A stretch of DNA of 5,338 bases, taken from NCBI GenBank assembly GCA_002708885.1, contig PAPL01000012.1, forward strand, positions 24,053-29,390, given 5' to 3'. Positions 1 through 5,338 of this stretch are shown here, piece by piece; position 1 is the stretch's first letter; each line of letters opens with the position of its first letter. Made by a program: the position numbers and the translations under genes. The notes beneath the pieces were generated by a model, which worked only from the letters and a program-made list of their open reading frames with translations, made no database searches and had not been told where the DNA came from. The DNA comes from Verrucomicrobiales bacterium (GTDB lineage Bacteria; Verrucomicrobiota; Verrucomicrobiia; Verrucomicrobiales; DEV007).

Positions 1-1297
1 CCCTGACATCTGAACCAGCATGTAGGTCCAATCCTTTTGTTGTTCCAACTGCATTTCTATTAAAGATTTTTTCCACTGCTGTTAGGCCTTGTCCCTGATG
101 AGAAATCTCCTTGGCCTGTGCAAATACAGGTTGTAAATCTATCCCTAGTGTTTTAGTTGCAAAACTCTGTAGTTTTTTACCAAAAACAACTGCATATGAA
201 CCTCCGGATCTTATGAATTCGATTTTTTGAGAGGTCAAGGCTGGTGAGATATCAACTAGTTCTTTATCTTTAAGAAATAATTTTTTCTTTTTGGTATTAA
301 TCGTTAGAACCGTTCCTGTTTTTACGGAGTAAACTTGCTCAATAATAGGGTCGCCATTCTCATCTAAAATCGGATTACCTTCCGGATCGAATTTTTTCAC
401 CCAGTTTCTCAGGTCTATCCCAATCCCGCCAGTCACGCTGACAGTTGTTAGAAAAATAGGAGAGATTCCATTGGTGCCTGCCACTATAGGAAAAATATTT
501 ACAAAAGGGACATAAGGACTTGCCTGCTTGCCTGTCCATAACGCGACGTTATTCACTCCAGACATTCTGGATGATCCCACTCCCATGGTTCCTTTCTCCG
601 CAATTAGCATTACGCTCTTGTCAGGATGTAGCTTTTGTAGTGCCTTTATCTCATTTTGCGCAGTCACAGAAATCATACACTTCCCATGAAGTTCCCGATC
701 GGATCGAGAATGTGCCTGATTGCCTGGAGATAGTAAATCGGTAGAGATATCTCCTTCTCCGGCGATGTATGTCACGACATCAATTTCTTCTTCTACTTCC
801 GGAAGTTTTGTGAAGAACTCTGCTTTAGCATAACTTTCAAGGATCTCTTTAGCGATGCTATTGCCGTTTTTGAAAGCAACTTCGAGTCGTTCAGTATCCG
901 CTTCATATAAGAACACCTGTGTCTTTAAGACCTTTGCAGCTTCACTTGCGATTGATATATCATCACTCAAGGCTAAATTAAGCAGAACCTTAACGGATGG
1001 CCCGCCTTTCATATGAGATAGTAATTCAAATGCAAATGCCGGTGAAATTTCTTCGACTAGTGAAGTTTCCAGAATAATCTCTTCTAGGAAAATGGCTTTT
1101 TCTCTTGCCGCATTTGTTGTGCCCGGAAGAGTATTATAAATTAAGAAATCAAGGGACTCTTTTCTATATTGATTATCAAGATCTTTTATTTGTGTAATAA
1201 TTTCGGCTAACAGTTCTCCACTATCAATAGGTTTAGGATTTAACCCTTGAGTCTTTCGGTCCTCAATCTCTTTGATATATTCTTGATAGATACTCAT
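1..1297 (-). CDS. acnB: Aconitate hydratase B, N-terminal part (cut by left edge)
   Basis: AcnB interconverts citrate and isocitrate in the cytoplasmic TCA cycle and in many bacteria also dehydrates 2-methylisocitrate. The reading frame is open from ATG at 1297 to the window edge, giving 432 residues without a stop, about half of the usual 860-930. The start MSIYQEYIKEIE and the NPKPID motif match the AcnB N terminus. Residues about 1-165 look like the HEAT-like domain specific to AcnB (with LLSHMKGGPS). Residues about 170-400 form the swivelling domain, with DLLSPGNQAHSRSD at 187-200 and GTMGVGSSRMSG from 236. Ser242-Ser243-Arg244 correspond to the active-site SSR of aconitases. The cysteines that bind the 4Fe-4S cluster lie in the missing C-terminal half. 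An acidic stretch at about 300-330 (FDPEGNPILDENGDP) resembles the longer Bacteroidota-type enzymes as I remember them. No strong Shine-Dalgarno precedes the ATG. The gene diverges from fetAB. Identity is secure; the lineage assignment is inference. Confidence 0.97.
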   Translation of the reverse strand, partial: MSIYQEYIKEIEDRKTQGLNPKPIDSGELLAEIITQIKDLDNQYRKESLDFLIYNTLPGTTNAAREKAIFLEEIILETSLVEEISPAFAFELLSHMKGGPSVKVLLNLALSDDISIASEAAKVLKTQVFLYEADTERLEVAFKNGNSIAKEILESYAKAEFFTKLPEVEEEIDVVTYIAGEGDISTDLLSPGNQAHSRSDRELHGKCMISVTAQNEIKALQKLHPDKSVMLIAEKGTMGVGSSRMSGVNNVALWTGKQASPYVPFVNIFPIVAGTNGISPIFLTTVSVTGGIGIDLRNWVKKFDPEGNPILDENGDPIIEQVYSVKTGTVLTINTKKKKLFLKDKELVDISPALTSQKIEFIRSGGSYAVVFGKKLQSFATKTLGIDLQPVFAQAKEISHQGQGLTAVEKIFNRNAVGTTKGLDLHAGSDVR

Positions 1298-1512
1298 GCC
1301 TGATCAGTGAATAAAGATTAAAGCCAATGTTAGCGTGTTTTGGGGAATAGTAGTTAGTAAAGTTCTTCGATGATCTACCATAGTGCGGATAAATGTAGAA
1401 ATTGGGGCTTCTATATTAGTTTCCTATTTGCTTTCGGCAAGTAATCAACAGAGCTTGATCGGCATTAATTGCATAATTTTATCATATAATCTCTGAGTTG
1501 CCTTGAGATTGC
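1298..1512. other. Divergent intergenic region between acnB and fetA
   Basis: These 215 bases separate two genes transcribed away from each other, so they should carry both promoters. Rightwards, TATAAT at 1485-1490 is a plausible -10 for fetAB. Leftwards, a weak pair can be read on the minus strand: TTGCCG (1440 to 1435) and TAATAT (1418 to 1413), 16 bases apart. It would give acnB a leader of over 100 bases, and I do not consider it established. A small inverted repeat, ATCAA-6 bases-TTGAT (1444-1448 and 1455-1459), lies between the two and could be an operator or chance. No tRNA, open frame or convincing Fur box was seen. Confidence 0.8.
1485..1490 (+). promoter_or_regulatory. Putative -10 box of the fetAB promoter
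   Basis: A perfect TATAAT hexamer in an AT-rich stretch lies 22 bases before the ATG at 1513. The expected -35 position (about 1462-1467, GCATTA) matches the consensus poorly. The nearest TTGATC (1455-1460) is too far away, with a 24-base gap. Transcription would start near 1497. The hexamer match and position support it; the weak -35 keeps confidence low. It could depend on an activator. Confidence 0.4.
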
Positions 1513-2130
1513 ATGCTTGAGGTACTATTTTTTTTGGTGTTAAAGGTTCATCAGCTTCGGTTCCTAGACTGGCATCCTTTGAATTTTGAAGTTAATTCAG
1601 GAAATTGCTTGGGAATAATGGGTAGGTCGGGTTCAGGCAAAACTCTACTCTTGAGGGCTATTGCTGATCTTGATCTGAATGAAGGTAAGGTCTGTATTAA
1701 CGGGTTCTTGAGAGATGATATGTCTGGCCCTGAATGGAGAAGAAAAGTTGGTCTAATGACATCCGAATCTAAGTGGTGGAATGAATCGGTTGGTGAGCAT
1801 TTTGAAGTCCCTGCATTGAATCTTTTACGTGAATTAGGATTCGCCGATGAATCGGTACTCCAGTGGAATGTTTCAAGATTGTCTTCTGGTGAAAAACAGA
1901 GATTGGCTCTTGCGCGGCTCCTTTCAAGATCTCCGGAGGCTCTTTTGCTTGATGAGCCTACTGCTAATCTTGACTCTACTTCAGTGTCCTTAGTTGAAAA
2001 TGTAATTGATAATTACAGAAAAGAATATTCGGTTCCTGTGATTTGGGTAGCTCATGATCAATCACAGCTGAAGCGTGTGTCGGATATTAGGATGTCAATG
2101 AATGATAAAAAATTAGATGAGTTGGCATGA
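1513..2130 (+). CDS. fetA: ABC transporter ATP-binding protein, FetA/YbbL family
   Basis: This is the cytoplasmic ATPase that would energise the permease encoded next. The family member FetA of E. coli, with FetB, is implicated in iron export and peroxide resistance. In the 205 residues, Walker A is GRSGSGKT (37-44), the ABC signature LSSGE is 123-127, Walker B LLLDEP is 144-149, the D-loop region ANLD is 151-154 and the H-loop His is 181 in WVAHD. The length and the VPVIWVAHD ending resemble FetA. The usual Q-loop glutamine aligns with Ser84 in TSESKWW. The start is uncertain: ATG 1513 has TTGAGA 4 bases upstream, but homology begins around VLKVHQLRF. TTG 1534 or GTG 1537 would use TTGAGG at 1517-1522 (11 or 14 bases away) and remove the hydrophobic MLEVLFFL leader. 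The stop TGA overlaps the fetB start by four bases (ATGA), so the two genes are probably translationally coupled. The iron substrate is inferred from the family. Confidence 0.93.
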   Translation: MLEVLFFLVLKVHQLRFLDWHPLNFEVNSGNCLGIMGRSGSGKTLLLRAIADLDLNEGKVCINGFLRDDMSGPEWRRKVGLMTSESKWWNESVGEHFEVPALNLLRELGFADESVLQWNVSRLSSGEKQRLALARLLSRSPEALLLDEPTANLDSTSVSLVENVIDNYRKEYSVPVIWVAHDQSQLKRVSDIRMSMNDKKLDELA

Positions 2131-2936
2131 TTATTAGTGAGATCATTATAAGCCTATCGAATCAAAGGATTTTCTTGGCATGCGTTTTGGTCATAGTTCT
2201 TGCTCTTACAACATGGAGAGCAAATTTAAGATTAACTAAGCCCCTTCTTATTGCATCGTTCAGGTTAATAATACAATTATCACTGGTAGGGTTGATTCTT
2301 GAATATGTTTTTGAAATTAATAACTTACTGCCGGTGGCTTTGATTGCCATGGTGATGTTGCTTGTGGCTGGAAGGGAAGTGTCAGTTAGATAGAAATATC
2401 GAATAAGTGGACGATGGGGTTATGGGATCGGCACGAGTTCAATGTTCGTTTCATCTTTCGCGGTTTCTGTTTTTGGGTTAGCTGCAATTATTCGTGCTGA
2501 TAATTGGTGGGAACCCAGATATTCGATACCCGTACTGGGTATGTTATTGGGTAATACAATGACGGCAGTTGCCTTAAGTCTAGATAGATTCACGACTTAT
2601 GTTTGGGAAAGGCGTGAAATAATAGAGGCGAAGCTTTTGCTTGGTCATACTTCTAAAGAAGCTTTAAATACAATTTTGCGAGATTCCCTTCGAGCAGGCC
2701 TTATGCCTGTCATTAATTCGATGGCGATTGCGGGTATTGTTAGCTTACCGGGTATGATGACCGGTCAGATCCTTGCCGGGAATTCTCCTAATGATGCAGT
2801 TCGTTATCAAATCGTTATATGGTTATTAATTGCTGCAGGGTGTGGTTTTGGGAGCATTCTAGTTGTTAAAATGGCTGCAAATAGAGTCTTTGATGAAAGG
2901 CAGAGACTAAGAATAGACCGGATATATAAGGTGTAA
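2127..2936 (+). pseudogene. fetB: FetB/YbbM (UPF0014) ABC permease interrupted by an in-frame amber codon
   Basis: This is the membrane partner of the preceding ATPase in the UPF0014 family of exporters implicated in iron efflux. Read as one frame of 269 codons, the protein has about seven membrane segments (near 15-30, 39-61, 67-82, 106-124, 134-152, 192-213 and 229-247). Family motifs are intact: AGREV (81-85), GYGIGTSSMFVSS, PRYSIPVLGMLLGNTM (to 145), LPGMMTGQILAG (207-218) and YQI. Codon 89 is TAG (2391-2393), which splits it into an 88-residue piece and a downstream open part containing ATG 2442, exactly in phase. No frameshift, deletion or second stop is seen. The flanking residues R-stop-KYR resemble the RQKYR or RQ-rich loop I recall in homologues, so CAG to TAG is the simplest change. 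ATG 2442 has no clear Shine-Dalgarno, and a protein from there would lack three helices. It is therefore called a probable pseudogene. Read-through or a sequencing error is possible. Confidence 0.85.
2391..2393 (+). other. In-frame amber codon (TAG) inside fetB
   Basis: TAG follows GTT AGA and precedes AAA TAT CGA in the fetB frame, in the cytoplasmic loop after the third membrane segment. The other stops visible in this window are TGA (fetA) and TAA (fetB end, and the minus-strand peptidase-like gene). No other gene here contains an in-frame TAG, so nothing else in the window supports a reassigned code. Confidence 0.9.
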
Positions 2937-2949
2937 TGGTCCTAGATTA

Positions 2950-4209
2950 TTAGATTTTGAAATAAAAAGTGGCGTAACTTGTGGCTTCTAATTCCTCTGC
3001 TCGCATGCGTTTATTTCGTGCATGCTCTCCCCAGCTTTCCATAAATATTACTTCACCTGTTTTTTTATTAAAACCGGTAATAACAGAAGCGTGACCAGGC
3101 GCATCCTTTGATGTTGGCCAGGTGAGCCGATCATTAGGTGTCAATTCAGGTAGTTTGGCACCGTGTGCTGCTGCGCTGTGCAATAGGTTTCTTTTGTGAC
3201 TGTACCGGCGCCAAACGACAATGGGGAAACCTTTTTCTATATATTTCTGCGCTCTGTCAAAATCAAAGCTTCGCCCCCTCTGTAGGACAGCATCACTTTC
3301 TTCTGCAGCTGCGCGGTAAAGGTCAAGCATTTTGGATCCTTTTGCGGTGTTAAAGTAACGGAATTTTGCTCCTGCTGCTAGAGCGTCAGTTCCTAACCTG
3401 AGTCCCAGATAATGGGTTGCCATCCCAAGTGTGCTAATTGCACAATATGGTCTCTGGCCTTGTAGGAACATCGGAATTCCATTTATCTTTATATCTCCAC
3501 TTTCCCGTACCTGTACATTTTGCTGAAGTTGTTTTCTCCTTTCTCGCTTGACCAGTTTTGTAGTTTCTGAGCTTAAGTACGTTTTGCTAACGTCTTCACT
3601 TCTCATGATTATCAAGCAGATATTTTGGCCGTCCTTGGCTGATACCCGTAAAGTTAAATCCCCATACTTATAATCATTATAAGTGTTACGGAGAAAATCG
3701 GTTTGTCCTACAAAGGACTCTTCAGGTCTGTGTTTTGTGTACTTATAAAGCGCCTTGTTGATTGATGATTCTATGGTTTCATAAGTTTTTTTAAATTCTC
3801 TTTTCAGCGATTTAATGTCTTGGGTATTGGTAGTTGTTTTTGTTTGGTTAAAGAATTTTTCTGAATCCAAATACAGAATTGAAATTGATTTCAATTTACC
3901 TTTTTCCTCATTCGCATAAACAGAAATTGAGTGCCGACCAAAGAGCATTGGATTCACACTTAGAATTTTAACTTCATCACCATCTAGTGAGGGTATAGAT
4001 TTCCATGTTCCAGGTAATTTATTATTGATCCACACGGGAGCGGCAATCAGGTCATCTGTGAAGTCCTCATTAATTATCCTTGGTTCAAAGGTCGCTCCAA
4101 ATAAATTTCCTCCGAAATTTTGAGGGATTGCTAAGCAGCTAAGAGATATGCTGAGATAAGATGCGATAAATAATATCAAAGTCTTCATAAGTCCTGAATC
4201 ATTAAACAT
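2950..4209 (-). CDS. Secreted protein with C-terminal papain/C39-like cysteine-peptidase domain
   Basis: This is probably an exported protein of 419 residues. A basic-hydrophobic signal peptide is clearest from Met8 (MKTLILFIASYLSISLSC), with likely cleavage after Ala27 (CLA before IPQ). No good lipobox is seen. Met8 (ATG at 4188 on the minus strand) has AGGA three bases upstream. ATG 4209 has only a purine-rich stretch, so the shorter 412-residue form is a strong alternative. Residues about 35-230 belong to no family I recognise and contain a Lys/Glu-rich, probably helical stretch (about 133-160, 215-232). The C-terminal part has papain-like landmarks: QGQRPYC (Gln250, Cys256, spaced like papain Gln19-Cys25), GHASVITGF (His373) and ESWGEH (Glu391, where papain has Asn175 in NSWG). 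This suggests a cysteine peptidase or a related transferase acting outside the cytoplasm. The substrate is unknown. It converges on fetB, with 13 bases between the stops, and diverges from psd. The fold assignment is from motifs only. Confidence 0.6.
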   Translation of the reverse strand: MFNDSGLMKTLILFIASYLSISLSCLAIPQNFGGNLFGATFEPRIINEDFTDDLIAAPVWINNKLPGTWKSIPSLDGDEVKILSVNPMLFGRHSISVYANEEKGKLKSISILYLDSEKFFNQTKTTTNTQDIKSLKREFKKTYETIESSINKALYKYTKHRPEESFVGQTDFLRNTYNDYKYGDLTLRVSAKDGQNICLIIMRSEDVSKTYLSSETTKLVKRERRKQLQQNVQVRESGDIKINGIPMFLQGQRPYCAISTLGMATHYLGLRLGTDALAAGAKFRYFNTAKGSKMLDLYRAAAEESDAVLQRGRSFDFDRAQKYIEKGFPIVVWRRYSHKRNLLHSAAAHGAKLPELTPNDRLTWPTSKDAPGHASVITGFNKKTGEVIFMESWGEHARNKRMRAEELEATSYATFYFKI

Positions 4210-4480
4210 CTTTTCTTTGTATTCAGCAAGGCGCGAGAAATCCTCTCTGAAGTGAAGGATTGCTATTTGTCAGAGGCTTTGGCATGAGGTTTGCTGAGTA
4301 ATGGATCATAGAGTGAGAGTATATCCGCCGGGACATTCTTTCAGTTTTTGCAATTTGAACCTGACTTTTAGAGCTTAAATCGGGTATTTGTGAAATTAAT
4401 GTCCTGGCGGATTTTTTTTGCAGTGAATCGCATGGATAATCAGAGTCCAATTTTAAAATGTCTTTTTAAGGATCTATTGC
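4210..4480. other. Divergent intergenic region between the peptidase-like gene and psd
   Basis: These 271 bases should contain the promoters of both flanking genes, but no well-spaced -35/-10 pair stands out on either strand. GATAAT at 4435-4440 is a possible -10 for psd, with only a T-run at the -35 distance. A 6-base inverted repeat, AATCCT/AGGATT (4239-4244 and 4256-4261), has an 11-base loop and no following T-run, so it is not called a terminator. A minus-strand open frame here (4450-4223) has a TTG start and no recognisable features and is not considered a gene. Confidence 0.8.
4468..4472 (+). promoter_or_regulatory. Shine-Dalgarno AAGGA fixing the GTG start of psd
   Basis: AAGGA lies 8 bases before GTG 4481, which is ideal spacing. 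The next in-frame ATG (4511) has no Shine-Dalgarno before it, and the frame is closed by TAA at 4454-4456. This decides the start in favour of GTG. Confidence 0.8.
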
Positions 4481-5338
4481 GTGAACTCATTGCTGAACGA
4501 TAATGATATTATGCCATTGAATGAAGCAGTTCAATTCTACAACCGATATTCAGGGAAAGTTGAGACAGAGGCCATTTATGGCGAAAAGTATTTAAAATTT
4601 ATTTATGCGAATCCCCTTGGTAAGATCGCGCTTTGGTCTGCAGTAAAGCGTGCATGGTTTTCAGGTTGGTATGGGAACCGGATGAGGAGCCCCAATTCAG
4701 TTAGGAGAATCTTGCCTTTCATTGACTGTTATGAATTGGATTCTGATGATTTTCTTCTCAATGTGAGTGAGTTCAAATCTTTCGATGATTTTTTCAGCAG
4801 AAAGCTTAAACCTTCAAAAAGACCAATAGACTCTTCAAAACAAACAGTTGTTTTTCCGGCGGACGGGCGTCATTTGGCAATTAACAATGTTTCCATGGAT
4901 CAGCCCTTATGGGCTAAGGGTCAAAAACTGAAAATCGAGCAGTTATTGGGTGGATATGAGACCGCAGAGCGCTATGAGAATGGCGCGGTATTGGTATCAA
5001 GATTATGCCCTATTGATTATCACCGGTTCCACTTTCCTTGTGATGGTAATGCATCATCTTCATTTCCAATAAATGGATTTTTATATTCTGTGAACCCAAT
5101 TGCCCTTAAGAGAAACATTTCATATTTGTGGCATAATAGGCGATTCATAACCGAACTTGATTCTGAAAATTTCGGAAGAATTTTGCTGGTCGAAATTGGT
5201 GCAACTTGTGTTGGAGGTATTCAGCAGACTTATGATTCTGGTCCGGTCACAAAGGGTTCTGAGAAAGGTTTTTTTCATTTTGGCGGATCAATGACAATGA
5301 TATTCTTCGAAAAGGAAAGGATCATCTTTTCAGAGGAT
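4481..5338 (+). CDS. psd: Phosphatidylserine decarboxylase proenzyme (cut by right edge)
   Basis: Psd decarboxylates phosphatidylserine to phosphatidylethanolamine at the inner membrane. It is made as a proenzyme that cleaves itself into beta and alpha chains, forming a pyruvoyl group from Ser. The 286 residues present include PNSVRRILPFID (71-82), FDDFFSRKLKP (101-111), FPADGR (125-130, catalytic Asp128), PIDYHRFHFP (177-186, conserved His181 and His184) and KGSEKGFFHFGGS (258-270). Cleavage is expected between Gly269 and Ser270. The GGS motif and the EKG-x-F-x-F-GGS context fit the Clostridium/eukaryote-like branch rather than E. coli LGST. The residue after Ser is Met (GGSMT), where Thr is common. 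The length suggests that only a short C-terminal tail of the alpha chain is missing. GTG 4481 is preferred over ATG 4511 because of the AAGGA at 4468-4472. No pssA or other phospholipid gene is visible in the window. Identity is secure. Confidence 0.97.
   Translation, partial: MNSLLNDNDIMPLNEAVQFYNRYSGKVETEAIYGEKYLKFIYANPLGKIALWSAVKRAWFSGWYGNRMRSPNSVRRILPFIDCYELDSDDFLLNVSEFKSFDDFFSRKLKPSKRPIDSSKQTVVFPADGRHLAINNVSMDQPLWAKGQKLKIEQLLGGYETAERYENGAVLVSRLCPIDYHRFHFPCDGNASSSFPINGFLYSVNPIALKRNISYLWHNRRFITELDSENFGRILLVEIGATCVGGIQQTYDSGPVTKGSEKGFFHFGGSMTMIFFEKERIIFSED

Noticed and set aside
520..744. 74-residue plus-strand open frame
   Set aside because: It lies wholly antisense to acnB, whose minus-strand translation is clearly conserved here (the SSR motif region).
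2442..2936. Downstream half of fetB as an independent gene
   Set aside because: It is exactly in phase with the upstream half and conserved family residues continue between 2394 and 2441, before its ATG. There is no Shine-Dalgarno, so it is the second part of one gene.
3003..3025. Two GCATGC copies able to pair (11-base loop) downstream of fetB
   Set aside because: There is no T-run after it, GCATGC is itself a palindrome, and the stretch codes for the HARNKRM part of the opposing gene. It is not a convincing terminator.
3138..3353. 71-residue plus-strand open frame
   Set aside because: It is a shadow of the peptidase-like gene on the other strand and covers that gene's conserved C-terminal domain.
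4223..4450. 75-residue minus-strand open frame in the intergenic region
   Set aside because: It has a TTG start, no recognisable motif and polar, low-information composition. It overlaps the region expected to hold the psd promoter and reads like chance.
4499..4517. Fur-box-like GATAATGATA near the start of psd
   Set aside because: The first ten bases match the 19-base Fur consensus, but the second half matches at about one of nine positions. It lies inside the coding region, after the GTG start, where it encodes Asp-Asn-Asp-Ile.

Overview
This AT-rich window of ordinary bacterial chromosome holds five protein-coding loci. Two run off the window edges. No RNA gene, mobile element, repeat array or CRISPR array was found. 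The aconitase at the left edge is an AcnB of the long type I associate with Bacteroidota and neighbouring phyla. The decarboxylase at the right edge is the GGS type rather than the E. coli LGST type. A Sec-type signal peptide and phosphatidylethanolamine synthesis suggest a Gram-negative-like envelope. I lean towards a Verrucomicrobiota- or Bacteroidota-like organism, but this is an impression from remembered family sequences, not a search result.

Layout: (1) 1-1297, minus strand: the N-terminal 432 residues of aconitate hydratase B (acnB), open all the way to the edge. (2) 1298-1512: a divergent intergenic region with a good -10 box facing right. (3) 1513-2936, plus strand: a two-gene ABC exporter operon of the FetA-FetB (YbbL-YbbM, UPF0014) family, with a 4-base ATGA overlap. 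The permease gene is interrupted by one in-frame amber codon at 2391-2393, while the rest of its reading frame is intact. (4) 2950-4209, minus strand: a secreted protein with a C-terminal papain/C39-like cysteine-peptidase domain and an unrecognised N-terminal region. Its 3' end lies 13 bases from that of fetB. (5) 4210-4480: a second divergent intergenic region. (6) 4481-5338, plus strand: phosphatidylserine decarboxylase proenzyme (psd), starting at GTG behind a clear Shine-Dalgarno and cut by the right edge just after its self-cleavage site.

The genes do not form one pathway. The only suggestive link is between acnB (an Fe-S enzyme) and fetAB (a family implicated in iron export and peroxide resistance in E. 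coli), which share an upstream region. The clearest unusual signal is the lone amber codon in an otherwise well-conserved permease. It could be a fresh nonsense mutation, a sequence error or read-through. The least-described gene is the secreted papain-like protein, whose apparent third catalytic position is Glu rather than Asn. I saw no convincing evidence of a multi-gene undescribed system. [Form note: the feature confidence values were missing from the original answer and were supplied on reformatting, judged from its wording.]
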